Shown piece by piece: positions 51,914-61,089 of a stretch of 64,000 nucleotides of DNA. Every line of letters begins with the position of its first letter. The stretch's first letter is position 1. The notes beneath the pieces are model-generated. The model saw only the letters and a program-made list of their open reading frames with translations. It ran no database searches and was not told the origin of the DNA. Both the position numbers and the translations under genes were made by a program. This DNA comes from JAIXWP01 sp044371755 (GTDB taxonomy: Bacteria > Bacteroidota > Bacteroidia > Flavobacteriales_D > Sanyastnellaceae), in the NCBI GenBank assembly GCA_044371755.1, contig JBILSZ010000002.1, forward strand, positions 1 through 64,000. Direction: 5' to 3'.

Positions 51914-54772
51914 ATGACACGATTTCTTCTCATAGCTTTCACCTTCTTCTTCTGTTCAATCGCACAGGCCCAACAACCCTATTTTTCTAAATTAAACATC
52001 AACTATCAAAGCAGTGGAATCAAATTTCAAAAAATCTACGAGGATCCAACTGGCATCCTTTGGATAGGTACCAATGAGGGCATTATACGCTTCAACGGAA
52101 AGACATCAAAACTCATTAGACTCCCGCAACAAAACGGACATCGCATCACTGCAATTGTCGGTAATGAGTCTTACATCTTTGCTTCGGATCATAAAGGGGT
52201 TTTATACAAAATTAATACGCATCTCAACTACACTGTTGAACATACAGCGTATAATGAAGACGCTATCACTGCGCTTTATATCTCCAAAAAAAATCTCCTT
52301 GTAGGTACTGCCTCCTCTGGGATATTAATCTATGCTGACTTCAAGTTCCAACGAGTGCTTGATGCCTCCAATATTCTTGCAGATAATGCCATCCACTTTA
52401 TCAAACCTTCCAATAACTACATCGCAATAGGCACCGACGCGGGCATTCACTTTCTAGATAAAGATTTTCAAATTTATAAGCTCTTAACTGCTGAGCAAGG
52501 GCTTTCGGACAACCTCATCTACGCTGCCCACAGCGATGCTCAAGATTTGGTGGTCGGAACACATAATGGCGAACTAAATCAAATCGATCCATCTTTAAAA
52601 ATAGATGTCACTTCATTTCCCGCCTCAGATCAACCCATAAGATTTATCCTTAAAAAAAATCAAGAGTGGATAATCATCAGCGACTATGGCAATTTGCAAA
52701 TAGCTACGCAAGACTTTACGAGTGTATATGAATCGAAATATACACAGCTGGAATCCTTTTCAACCAACTATGAAGTGACAGATGCAATCATTGATAAAGA
52801 AGGAAATCTTATTATCTGCCAAAATACGGATCAAATTCTCCTTGCGGATCTCCAATTTCTGTACACAGCACAGCACGAAGATGTAAGTTTCGAAAATATC
52901 TCAGCTATACATCATGACCTCAATAGCCGCTTGTGGCTTGCAACAAAACAAGGATTGTGCTTTCACTCCGACCAGTTTATTCCCGGTAATAAACTTCAAT
53001 TTGTGTTTAAAGCTAGTAAAGATCCGAAAACACAAATTATTTGTATTCGGGAGCGCAGTGATGGAAAAATATGGTTCGGCATGTATGGCGCTGGATTGGG
53101 AATCTACGACCCCAAAACAAACACAAACTCCACGATACTCAATCAAGCCGATCTAAGTGATGGAAACATATTTTCTATCTGTGAAATCAATGATGAAATG
53201 TGGCTTGCAACGCTCAATGGTGTTTTCATCACGAAAGAAATCAACGGCAGAATTGTGTTTGAAAAAAATGAAGCCATCAACGCATATTCAAGATTTATAT
53301 ATCGAATATTTAAAGATCGAGAAGGCCGTATTTGGCTCGCTACCGATGGAAAAGGTGCAGCATACTATACCGACCAAAAAATAAATCCAATATTCGATAC
53401 GTCTGAGAGTATCATCGATGTCACCCAAGATCGCGATGGAAATATTTGGTTTTTAAACTCAGAAAATGAAATAATCATTTGGAATAATCAAATCATCTTT
53501 CGTCAAAAACTGCGCGTGCAGAGAGGATTTGCTCATATCCTAGCCATAGAGGCCGATTTAAATGGAAAAGTAACCATATTGGCACAAGAAGGTATTTTTA
53601 GCCTGGATTCAAAAGGAAACAACCAGCTTTTTTTTCCAGCAAAAAATCGAATCAACTCGAACTACCTTGACATTATTACCAACGATGAAAACTACCAATG
53701 GTTTGCTTTGGATAATGCTCTGGTACGCTTTGAAAGTGAAAACAACTCTAATCGCACTCAACCTCAGCCCATCATCGACCATATGTTTGTGGCCTTTCAA
53801 CCCATAGACACGCTTACGCACAAATTCTCCTATCGCGACAATCATTTTACATTTCAAATATCAGCCCTCTGGTTTAAACAATTAGAAGATCTCGACTTTA
53901 GATATCGGCTCTTTGGACTTGATACTGCTTGGGTACAAACGAGTGATGCCGAAATTGTCTTTCCCAAACTAAGCCCCGGCGAATATAGATTTGAATTGCA
54001 AGCAGCGGTTAATGATCAGTGGACCAACTGCGAAACGGCATCCTATTTTTTTCAAATCAAAAAACCAATTTGGCAACAATGGTGGTTCATTATTATTGGC
54101 TTAATACTGGCTATAAGCATCGTTGGATATAGTGTTACCTACCGAATAAAAATACGTGAATCTAAATTGGCTTTGCGTCAAGAACAAACGCAAGTGCAGC
54201 TAGATACCTTGCGCAATCAAATTAATCCACACTTTCTTTTCAATTCTTTTAATGCACTCATCAACGCCATTCACCAAGATAAGGAGGTGGCGGTAGATTA
54301 TGTGGAAAAATTGAGTGACTATTATCGCCAAATATTGGAAAATCAAACCAAACAGGTAATACTTCTCAGTGAAGAACTTGATTTGGTTAATAATTATTTA
54401 TTCCTTCAAAAACAGCGATTCGCAGATAACTTGATTACCTCAATCACTCTTGATAATGAAGTTTTAAAAACTTGTATCCCCCCGATGACGCTACAATTGC
54501 TCGTCGAAAATGCCATTAAGCACAATAGTATTTCTAAGTCCTCTCCGCTAAGAATCGAAATTTTCAATCAAGAAAATCAGCTTTTTGTAAAAAATATAAT
54601 AAGCCCGAAAATCCACCCTGAAAAAAGTACAGGTGTAGGCCTACAAAATATCAAAAGTCGTTATTCACTATTATTTTCAAAGCAAATAAAAGTCTCAAAA
54701 AGCGATACACATTTTGAAGTAATATTACCCATTATTGATAGTACCCAAGGCCATGCACATATTGATCATTGA
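51914..54772 (+). CDS. Propeller-type LytS-like sensor histidine kinase
   Basis: 952 residues. Signal peptide; two-component propeller repeats (about 30-600; GILWIGTNEGIIRFNG, GRIWLATDGKGAAYY); a Y_Y_Y-like beta domain (about 625-715); one membrane helix (about 722-745); and a His_kinase/HATPase pair. The phosphoacceptor is in NPHFLFNSFNAL (His at about 772), and the ATP site has VENAIKHNS and GVGLQNIKSRY. It would sense a periplasmic signal and phosphorylate the LytTR regulator, whose gene overlaps its 3' end by 20 bases. It starts 1 base after YceI. Confidence 0.95.
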   Translation: MTRFLLIAFTFFFCSIAQAQQPYFSKLNINYQSSGIKFQKIYEDPTGILWIGTNEGIIRFNGKTSKLIRLPQQNGHRITAIVGNESYIFASDHKGVLYKINTHLNYTVEHTAYNEDAITALYISKKNLLVGTASSGILIYADFKFQRVLDASNILADNAIHFIKPSNNYIAIGTDAGIHFLDKDFQIYKLLTAEQGLSDNLIYAAHSDAQDLVVGTHNGELNQIDPSLKIDVTSFPASDQPIRFILKKNQEWIIISDYGNLQIATQDFTSVYESKYTQLESFSTNYEVTDAIIDKEGNLIICQNTDQILLADLQFLYTAQHEDVSFENISAIHHDLNSRLWLATKQGLCFHSDQFIPGNKLQFVFKASKDPKTQIICIRERSDGKIWFGMYGAGLGIYDPKTNTNSTILNQADLSDGNIFSICEINDEMWLATLNGVFITKEINGRIVFEKNEAINAYSRFIYRIFKDREGRIWLATDGKGAAYYTDQKINPIFDTSESIIDVTQDRDGNIWFLNSENEIIIWNNQIIFRQKLRVQRGFAHILAIEADLNGKVTILAQEGIFSLDSKGNNQLFFPAKNRINSNYLDIITNDENYQWFALDNALVRFESENNSNRTQPQPIIDHMFVAFQPIDTLTHKFSYRDNHFTFQISALWFKQLEDLDFRYRLFGLDTAWVQTSDAEIVFPKLSPGEYRFELQAAVNDQWTNCETASYFFQIKKPIWQQWWFIIIGLILAISIVGYSVTYRIKIRESKLALRQEQTQVQLDTLRNQINPHFLFNSFNALINAIHQDKEVAVDYVEKLSDYYRQILENQTKQVILLSEELDLVNNYLFLQKQRFADNLITSITLDNEVLKTCIPPMTLQLLVENAIKHNSISKSSPLRIEIFNQENQLFVKNIISPKIHPEKSTGVGLQNIKSRYSLLFSKQIKVSKSDTHFEVILPIIDSTQGHAHIDH

Positions 54773-55514
54773 AGATGAACCAGCGGCCTCTGACCATCTC
54801 AAAAGGCTCATTCAACAAAGCATACCCGAGGCCCTTATTCTCGATGTTTTAGATACTGTGGAATCAGCTATCTCTTGGCTTGAATCACATGATGAACCCC
54901 ACGTGATCTTTACAGATGTGCAATTAGGAGACGGGGTTTGTTTTGATATTTTTAAAAAACACCAACCCAAGTGTCCTATTATTTTTACTACAGCTTATAA
55001 TGAGTATGCCATTCATGCATTCAAAGTGAATGCAATCGACTATTTGCTAAAACCAATTAAAAAACAAGAGTTTTCAGAAACCTTGGATCGACTTCAGAGG
55101 CTTATATCTGAAAAGATGACGATCATCAATTTTGAGCAGTTAAGTAGTGTATATGAGGAAACTAAGGAGAAATACAAACATCGCTATGTAATCCGCTTCG
55201 GAGAACAAATGCGCACTATCACCTCTTCTGATATCGCCTATGTTTATACGCTTCAAAAAGGGGTTTTCGCGACCACCAATGAAGGCCGATCCTATGCTCT
55301 CGATAAGAGTCTCGAGCAAATGGAACAAGAATTAGATCCACACTATTTTTTTAGAATCAATAGGCAATTTATTATACACATTGATTCGATAGGTAAAATG
55401 CAAATCGTTTCAAAATCACGCGTCAAAATTGACCTCACACCTCCTTTCCAAGAGGGCGACGTCATTGTAAGCACCGAAAAGTCTCCCATTTTCAAAGCTT
55501 GGTTGAAGAGATGA
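54753..55514 (+). CDS. LytTR family response regulator
   Basis: 253 residues from the ATG at 54753, inside the kinase gene's 3' end (20-base overlap); a TTG at 54735 is the alternative. The receiver domain (1-118) has acidic residues in IIEDEP and the phosphorylation site D55 (TDVQLGDG), plus LLKPIKK. A LytTR DNA-binding domain (about 150-250) contains FFRINRQFIIHIDSI. It should bind DNA as the partner of the upstream kinase. A palindrome lies 44 bases beyond its stop. Confidence 0.95.
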   Translation: MHILIIEDEPAASDHLKRLIQQSIPEALILDVLDTVESAISWLESHDEPHVIFTDVQLGDGVCFDIFKKHQPKCPIIFTTAYNEYAIHAFKVNAIDYLLKPIKKQEFSETLDRLQRLISEKMTIINFEQLSSVYEETKEKYKHRYVIRFGEQMRTITSSDIAYVYTLQKGVFATTNEGRSYALDKSLEQMEQELDPHYFFRINRQFIIHIDSIGKMQIVSKSRVKIDLTPPFQEGDVIVSTEKSPIFKAWLKR

Positions 55515-55557
55515 GGCAATTCTCCCGATCGGAGGTTCCATTTTCCCGTTCAGCATC

Positions 55558-55575
55558 TTACATTTTATAATGTAA
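55558..55575. promoter_or_regulatory. Operator-like palindrome before the haem lipoprotein operon
   Basis: TTACATT (55558-55564), 4-base spacer, AATGTAA (55569-55575), a perfect inverted repeat that includes a TATAAT-like core, 42 bases before the ATG at 55618. The position just after the regulator gene makes an operator plausible. LytTR proteins usually bind direct repeats, so the regulator next door need not be the binder. Confidence 0.45.
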
Positions 55576-55617
55576 AATCTAAAGCGGATGTTTGCGTTGT
55601 CAAATCACAACAGCGCC

Positions 55618-56313
55618 ATGAAAATCATCCCTTACATCTTCTCGATTGTGCTCTTGAGCGCTTGCGTTCACACCATTGAAGAGCCTGCGCCTACCGGCGG
55701 TGGAAACAATGGCGGCGGCGGCGGTGGTCAAACGGATTGCGATCCTAATCTTGTTTATTTCACCAATACCATACAACCTTTGCTTCAGTCGCGATGTGCT
55801 CAACCAGAATGCCACGATCAGGCGACACAGCAAGATGGGGTGGGAATGTTTGATTATAATTCAATAATGCAACAAGTGGCTGCGGGTAATCCTGGAGCCA
55901 GTGACCTTTGGGAAGCCATCACCGAAGACGATCCCGATAAGATAATGCCTCCGGCAGGAGAAGCTCCTCTAACAGCTGCAGAAATCAACCTCATCACGAC
56001 CTGGATTCAACAGGGGGCACAAAATAATTCCTGTACAAGCGATTGCGACCCGGCGGCATTCACTTTTGCCAGCACCATTCAGCCAATGATTCAAACCCAT
56101 TGTCAGGGCTGTCATAGCGGCAATAATCCAAATGCAGGATTAAGCCTCACCAATTACAACCAGATTCAAACAATTGCGTTGAATGGCAGTTTATTACATA
56201 GTATAAACGCTACCGGAGGCTTCACTTTAATGCCTTATCAGAGCAACGCACTTAGCAATTGTAAAAAACAGCAACTGCAAGCTTGGGTGGACGCCGGAGC
56301 ACCAAACAATTAA
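55618..56313 (+). CDS. Di-haem c-type cytochrome-like lipoprotein
   Basis: 231 residues from the ATG at 55618. A lipobox LLSAC (Cys16) is followed by a Gly-rich linker (about 27-37) and two cytochrome c-like domains. The first has C60-X4-C65-H66 (CAQPECH); the second has C162-X2-C165-H166 (CQGCH). MPP (110-112) and MPY (205-207) provide possible Met distal ligands. It resembles Planctomycete-type cytochrome c lipoproteins. It would carry electrons at the outer face of the envelope. It begins a tight operon ending with DUF5777. Confidence 0.85.
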   Translation: MKIIPYIFSIVLLSACVHTIEEPAPTGGGNNGGGGGGQTDCDPNLVYFTNTIQPLLQSRCAQPECHDQATQQDGVGMFDYNSIMQQVAAGNPGASDLWEAITEDDPDKIMPPAGEAPLTAAEINLITTWIQQGAQNNSCTSDCDPAAFTFASTIQPMIQTHCQGCHSGNNPNAGLSLTNYNQIQTIALNGSLLHSINATGGFTLMPYQSNALSNCKKQQLQAWVDAGAPNN

Positions 56314-56321
56314 TTGACGCC

Positions 56322-56699
56322 ATGAATTTCAAAATCTTTTTTACAGCATTCAGCCTTTTAGTGGTGGCCCTCACTTTTCAATCTTGCTACCGCGATAACG
56401 AAGAGGACTTGTACGGAAGCAGCACCACTTGCGACACCACAAACATTGTCTACAGCGGTCGCATTCAAGCCATCATCGCCAATAATTGCCTTACAGGCTG
56501 TCATTCACAAGCCGCAGGAAGTGCTGGAATTATTTTAGAAGGCTATATAAATTTAAAAAATGAAATCATCAACGGCTCAGTCATGTGCGCTATTCGTCAC
56601 GAAGGCTGTAGTCCCATGCCCAAAAACAGTCCTAAACTAAGCGATTGTGACATCAATAATCTGCAGCGTTGGATTGATAGAGGTTATCCAGAAAATTAA
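56322..56699 (+). CDS. Mono-haem c-type cytochrome-like lipoprotein
   Basis: 125 residues from the ATG at 56322. The lipobox is FQSC (Cys22). One haem motif is C56-X3-C60-H61 (CLTGCH), with the spacing of three rather than two or four; Met99 in SPMPKNS may be the distal ligand. The ending CDINNLQRWIDRGYPEN is like that of the previous protein. An envelope electron carrier is the simplest view. It starts 8 bases after the di-haem gene. Confidence 0.83.
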   Translation: MNFKIFFTAFSLLVVALTFQSCYRDNEEDLYGSSTTCDTTNIVYSGRIQAIIANNCLTGCHSQAAGSAGIILEGYINLKNEIINGSVMCAIRHEGCSPMPKNSPKLSDCDINNLQRWIDRGYPEN

Positions 56700-56704
56700 T
56701 CATC

Positions 56705-57106
56705 ATGAAAAAAACCATCCTCATCATTTTATTGCTTGTTGCCATCGGCGGAGCATCTACCGCATACTATATGTGGAACAAGCCCAAACGCACAGCTGCC
56801 GATGAAAAGCCTACAGCATCCATGAGCGCTGACGACCTCCTTCTGGCATTTCAAAATGACGAAAACAAAGCCAATGCATCCTACCTCAATAAAATCATTG
56901 AAGTATCAGGCATTGTTGTTAAAAAAGAAAAAGACGATTCTGGCAGTGAAGTTGTATATCTCGAAACGACGGATGTATTTGGACTCGTTTCTTGCACCAT
57001 GATACCAGGCACCACTTGTGATGCCAGCGAAGGTCAAGAAACAAAACTCAAAGGCATTTGCACCGGATATCTCAGCGATGTCGTGCTTACTCAATGTGCT
57101 CATTAA
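56705..57106 (+). CDS. OB-fold (tRNA_anti-like) membrane-anchored protein
   Basis: 133 residues. One N-terminal membrane helix (about 4-24) is followed by an OB-like beta barrel: ASADDLLLAFQNDENKAN, YLNKIIEVSGIVVK, LVSCTMIPG and GICTGYLSDVVLTQC. This matches the tRNA_anti-like group of exported OB proteins, whose ligand is unknown. Four Cys residues near the C-terminus (SC, TTC, IC, QC) could be functional. It lies 5 bases after the mono-haem gene. Confidence 0.75.
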   Translation: MKKTILIILLLVAIGGASTAYYMWNKPKRTAADEKPTASMSADDLLLAFQNDENKANASYLNKIIEVSGIVVKKEKDDSGSEVVYLETTDVFGLVSCTMIPGTTCDASEGQETKLKGICTGYLSDVVLTQCAH

Positions 57107-57128
57107 TCATCATTACAAAAAAAATATT

Positions 57129-57680
57129 ATGAAACAGGTCATTCTTATCGCACTTATCACTCTTGGATTTCAAACTTTGAAAGCCCAACAATACATGGAT
57201 CGCGCCGCCTATTTGGGATTCTTCTCAGAAACCAAAATGGAAAACATCAAAGCCGACAACAATAAAGGAACGCTTGTATACGACGCGGCTACTGGTTCAC
57301 TACAGATGTCAGCTCTTATGAAAGCTTTCGAATTTGAAAAAGCATTGATGCAAGAACACTTCAATGAAAACTATGTAGAAAGTGATAAATTTCCAAAAGC
57401 CGTTTTCAAAGGCAAGGTGGAAAATCACACTGCTGTAAACCTTTCTAAAGATGGCACCTACAATACGAAAGTTGCCGGTGAAATGACCATGCACGGTGTC
57501 ACCAAAAAGATTACCGTTGATGCAGTATTTAAAGTAACCGGAGGCAAGATCACATGCGACTCTAAATTCAATGTGAAGCCAGAAGATTATAACATCACAA
57601 TACCAAGTACAGTGAGAGACAATATCGCATCCGCGATAGCCGTAACCGTAAAAGCCAACTTAGAAGTTCTTAAGAAATAA
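57129..57680 (+). CDS. YceI family protein, copy 2
   Basis: 183 residues from the ATG at 57129; the open frame reaches back into the OB-fold gene, but the signal peptide starts here (MKQVILIALITLGFQTLKAQ). The barrel has HFNENYVESDKFPKAVFKG and KVAGEMTMHGVTKKI, close to the copy at 51376-51912. It likely binds a polyprenyl or quinone-like lipid in the periplasm. It lies in the operon of haem lipoproteins and a DUF5777 protein, with a 22-base gap upstream and 5 bases downstream. Confidence 0.92.
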   Translation: MKQVILIALITLGFQTLKAQQYMDRAAYLGFFSETKMENIKADNNKGTLVYDAATGSLQMSALMKAFEFEKALMQEHFNENYVESDKFPKAVFKGKVENHTAVNLSKDGTYNTKVAGEMTMHGVTKKITVDAVFKVTGGKITCDSKFNVKPEDYNITIPSTVRDNIASAIAVTVKANLEVLKK

Positions 57681-57685
57681 TCAGA

Positions 57686-58612
57686 ATGACTTACAACATT
57701 CAAAAATATCTAGCAATTGGACTCGCCTCTGCGAGTCTATTGCTTTCTATAGCATCGCAAGCGCAGACAGATACTACTGAAGTAGACTTGCTGGCACTCC
57801 TCGGTGAAGAAGAAGAGATCAACTATGCGACTGCTACATTCAAATCTACTCGTGTCATCAATGGACACAGCGTGGAAAACGTAGCCAAAGGCGTACTAGA
57901 CTTTCGCATTTCCCACCGTTTCGGATTTATTAATACAGGAGCCTACGAATGGTTTGGTCTAGATGGGGCGAGTATTCGCTTAGGCTGGGAATACGGTGTC
58001 ACCGATTGGCTCATGGTGGGAGTTGGAAGATCTAGCTTCAATAAAGCATACGACGGATTTTTAAAGGCTAAAATTCTTCGTCAAAGTACGGGCAAAAGAA
58101 ATATGCCTATAAGTGTATCTTACTTTGGATCCACCGTCATTAATACTATTCGCTGGGCGAATCCCGAACGAGAAAACTTCTTCTCATCACGCGTTTTCTA
58201 TGCGCATCAATTATTGATTGGGAGAAAATTCAACAACGCACTTTCTCTGCAATTAAGCCCTACTATTATTCACAGAAATCTTGTAAAGACACGTGCAGAA
58301 GCCAACACCGTTCTGGCAATCGGAGCATCAGGCAGACATAAAATTACACAACGCCTTTCTCTCAATGCAGAGTATTTTTATGTGCTACCCGATCAACTTG
58401 CTACTCAATACAAGAACTCTTTATCTGTTGGTGTAGATATTGAAACAGGTGGGCACGTTTTTCAATTACACCTCACCAATAGTACTGCCATGACCGAACC
58501 TGGATTTGTTACCGAAAGCGTTGGGGAATGGGGAAATGGAGACATTCATTTTGGATTCAATGTGTCTCGCGTATTTACGATTGTTCGAAAAAAAGAAATT
58601 ATAGAACCTTAA
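57686..58612 (+). CDS. DUF5777 family beta-barrel protein
   Basis: 308 residues with a signal peptide (to about SQAQ). The body is beta-rich with FKSTRVINGHSVENVAKG and DFRISHRFGFINTG, the signature of DUF5777, probably an outer-membrane barrel, and GDIHFGFNVSRVFTI at the end. The function is unknown. It closes the operon that starts with the di-haem lipoprotein; DUF5777 next to c-type cytochromes and YceI recurs in Bacteroidota, which suggests a joint envelope function. Its stop overlaps the convergent queE stop by 4 bases. Confidence 0.88.
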   Translation: MTYNIQKYLAIGLASASLLLSIASQAQTDTTEVDLLALLGEEEEINYATATFKSTRVINGHSVENVAKGVLDFRISHRFGFINTGAYEWFGLDGASIRLGWEYGVTDWLMVGVGRSSFNKAYDGFLKAKILRQSTGKRNMPISVSYFGSTVINTIRWANPERENFFSSRVFYAHQLLIGRKFNNALSLQLSPTIIHRNLVKTRAEANTVLAIGASGRHKITQRLSLNAEYFYVLPDQLATQYKNSLSVGVDIETGGHVFQLHLTNSTAMTEPGFVTESVGEWGNGDIHFGFNVSRVFTIVRKKEIIEP

Positions 58613-59214
58613 TCGACCCCGAGATATTTGTGCGTTTGCACAGATATTCTCCACTTTGAATGAACGCGGATATAATCCATAATTAATGGATATGATTCAT
58701 CGCGCTTATCCCACTCGGCTTGCAAAAATAAGGTGCAATGTTCCTGAACCTTTGATGCGTGCGTCTCACTCCATTCCAAATCTGATTTGTGATAAACGAT
58801 TACTTTGAGCTCGTCTGCTTGTTGATAGATTGAATCTACTGGCACTTTGAATTTCTTCGGACTGAATGTTACCCAGTCCCATGTACCTGTTAGCTCGTTG
58901 GTTCCTGATGTTTCGATATGCGTTCTCAAACCTCTTGACTTAAGAGCTTCCGTCAACGCACGTAAATCATACATTGTTGGCTCGCCACCAGTAATCACAA
59001 CAATAGGTGCTCCAGATGATTTAGCGTCTTCTGCTAGCGTTTCAATAGACAATTTTGGGTGCGCCGATGCATCCCAACTTTCCTTTACATCACACCAAAC
59101 ACAGCCCACAGCACAGCCTCCGAGTCTAATGAAATAAGCAGGAGTGCCAGCAAAAAAACCTTCTCCTTGCACAGTATAAAACCGCTCCATTACTGGTAAT
59201 AGAAGATTATCCAT
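58609..59214 (-). CDS. queE: 7-carboxy-7-deazaguanine synthase
   Basis: 201 residues. The radical SAM cluster site is C34-X3-C38-X2-C41 (CAVGCVWCD), after the PVMERFYTVQGEG start and before VVITGGEPTMYDL. It converts 6-carboxytetrahydropterin to CDG in the queuosine pathway. It abuts a hypothetical gene at its start and overlaps the DUF5777 stop. No other queuosine gene is in view. Confidence 0.95.
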   Translation of the reverse strand: MDNLLLPVMERFYTVQGEGFFAGTPAYFIRLGGCAVGCVWCDVKESWDASAHPKLSIETLAEDAKSSGAPIVVITGGEPTMYDLRALTEALKSRGLRTHIETSGTNELTGTWDWVTFSPKKFKVPVDSIYQQADELKVIVYHKSDLEWSETHASKVQEHCTLFLQAEWDKRDESYPLIMDYIRVHSKWRISVQTHKYLGVD

Positions 59215-59753
59215 TATTCTGCCTCACCTTTAGAAGACTCACCAACGAAATAGTCAATCTTATTTTTAAACAATACATTGAAAGTGGTCAACGAACCATA
59301 GATCTTGGTGATATACTGTTGCATTTCCACCTTCTCGCTGTCGGTTAATTTTGCGTGGGCGTTGATTTTTTGTTCGAGCACACGAAGACGATCGCGCAAC
59401 ATAACTATCTTATGAAAAAACGTTTCGACAGGAACTTCCTTCGGTTTCAAGGAACGATCAGCTGGCTGGAGATACAACATCCCACCTTCCCATTTATCTC
59501 CAAGCTGAATGACTTCTCCAGCATCGTAATACATATCAAAAACATTTTTTACTGCCTCCACTACATCTTCAAGCTCGACATGCGAAGCCACAACTGGAGC
59601 CGCTTCCAAGAGGGTGTACCCGTCGAAAGCTTTGCCCAATTCTTTTTCACCATGTTCTTTAAAAAAAATCTTGTATTTATAGTCATCTGATCCAAATACA
59701 ACACCATCACCAAATTGAGGATGGTTGATTTTTGCTCCTATTCCGAAATTCAT
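59214..59753 (-). CDS. Hypothetical protein with UvrD-like Tudor start
   Basis: 179 residues. The first ~40 residues (GIGAKINHPQFGDGVVFGS) look like the Tudor/SH3-like domain found at the C-terminus of UvrD/PcrA. The rest is an alpha-helical region with a possible coiled coil (about 115-160). It is cytosolic. A nucleic-acid or RNA polymerase contact is a guess from the Tudor-like part only. Its stop codon overlaps the queE start by one base and it lies 22 bases downstream of rimO. Confidence 0.65.
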   Translation of the reverse strand: MNFGIGAKINHPQFGDGVVFGSDDYKYKIFFKEHGEKELGKAFDGYTLLEAAPVVASHVELEDVVEAVKNVFDMYYDAGEVIQLGDKWEGGMLYLQPADRSLKPKEVPVETFFHKIVMLRDRLRVLEQKINAHAKLTDSEKVEMQQYITKIYGSLTTFNVLFKNKIDYFVGESSKGEAE

Positions 59754-59775
59754 AATGATAAAATATAAGGTTCGA

Positions 59776-61089
59776 CTATTCTACAATTCTTCCAAATAGA
59801 TCATAATGTTCCGCGCTTTCAATTTCAACATTCACAAAATCTCCAATGCGCAAATACCCTTCTGATTTATTAATTACCACCTCATTATCCACCTCAGGAG
59901 AATCAAACTCCGTGCGGCCTATGTAACAATCTCCATCTATACGATCCACCAACACTTTGAAAGTCTTGCCTACTTTTTCCTCATTTAACTCCAAACTAAT
60001 GTCTGATTGAATTTCCATTATAGAATTCGCACGCTTGGTCTTCACCTTCATTGGCACATCGTCTTTGCTATTATAAGCATGAGTATTTTCTTCATGAGAA
60101 TAAGTGAAGACTCCTAGACGGTCAAAGCGCATTTCTTGCACCCAATCTTTCATCTCTTCAAAGTCACTTTCTGTTTCTCCAGGATAACCAGCAATCAACG
60201 TTGTACGCAAAGCGATGCCTGGTACTTTATCTCTGATTTGGTGAATGAGATCCGTTGTTTTCTCTCTGGTTATACCACGACGCATTGCCTTCAACATATT
60301 GGTAGAGGCGTGTTGCAAGGGCATATCCAGATAATTACAAATATTGCTTCGCTCTCTCATTACATCAAGCACGTCCATCGGAAAGCCTGATGGGAACGCA
60401 TATTGCAATCGAATCCAATCGATGCCTTCAATATCTGATAAATGCTTGAGCAAATCTGCGAGCTTTCTGTCTTTATAAATATCCAGTCCGTAATAGGTCA
60501 AATCTTGCGCAATAAGAATCAACTCACGCGTTCCATTTTTCGCAAGATTCTTGGCGTTTTCTACAAGCTGTTCCATTGGTGTGCTCAGGTGCTTGCCACG
60601 CATCAATGGGATGGCGCAGAAAGAACATGGTCGGTCGCAACCTTCAGAAATTTTGAAGTATGCGTAGTGAGCAGGAGTAGTCAACAACCTCTCCCCCACG
60701 AGCTCATGCTTATAATCTGCTTTTAGTGTTTTCAGCAATCGAGGCAAATCACGCGTTCCGAAAAAAGCATCAACCTCGGGAATATCTTTTTCCAATTCTG
60801 GCTTGTAGCGCTCGCTCAAACAGCCGGTCACGATAAGCTTATCTACATTTCCCTTTTCCTTCTCTTTCGCCCACGCGAGAATCGTATTGATGCTTTGCTC
60901 TTTCGCATTATCGATGAATCCGCATGTATTGATGATTACGATTTCCGCATCCTTTTCTTCTGACTCGTGTTCTACCTCAAAACTGTTTGCTTTGAGCTGT
61001 GCCATCATTACTTCACTATCGAAAATATTTTTCGCGCAACCGAGTGTCACCACGTTCACTTTATTCTTGCGGAGTGTTTTTGTTTTCAT
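59776..61089 (-). CDS. rimO: Ribosomal protein S12 methylthiotransferase
   Basis: 437 residues. It has the UPF0004 domain (VTLGCAKNIFDSEVM), the radical SAM site CDRPCSFCAIPLMRG (about 155) and a C-terminal TRAM domain (KVLVDRIDGDCYIGRTEFDSPE). It methylthiolates Asp88 of ribosomal protein S12. It starts at 61089, directly after the ftsY stop codon (at 61090). No unusual residue seen. Confidence 0.97.
   Translation of the reverse strand: MKTKTLRKNKVNVVTLGCAKNIFDSEVMMAQLKANSFEVEHESEEKDAEIVIINTCGFIDNAKEQSINTILAWAKEKEKGNVDKLIVTGCLSERYKPELEKDIPEVDAFFGTRDLPRLLKTLKADYKHELVGERLLTTPAHYAYFKISEGCDRPCSFCAIPLMRGKHLSTPMEQLVENAKNLAKNGTRELILIAQDLTYYGLDIYKDRKLADLLKHLSDIEGIDWIRLQYAFPSGFPMDVLDVMRERSNICNYLDMPLQHASTNMLKAMRRGITREKTTDLIHQIRDKVPGIALRTTLIAGYPGETESDFEEMKDWVQEMRFDRLGVFTYSHEENTHAYNSKDDVPMKVKTKRANSIMEIQSDISLELNEEKVGKTFKVLVDRIDGDCYIGRTEFDSPEVDNEVVINKSEGYLRIGDFVNVEIESAEHYDLFGRIVE

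Noticed and set aside
57018..57128. Longer N-terminus for the second YceI protein
   Set aside because: It runs through the OB-fold gene in another frame; the signal peptide begins at 57129.
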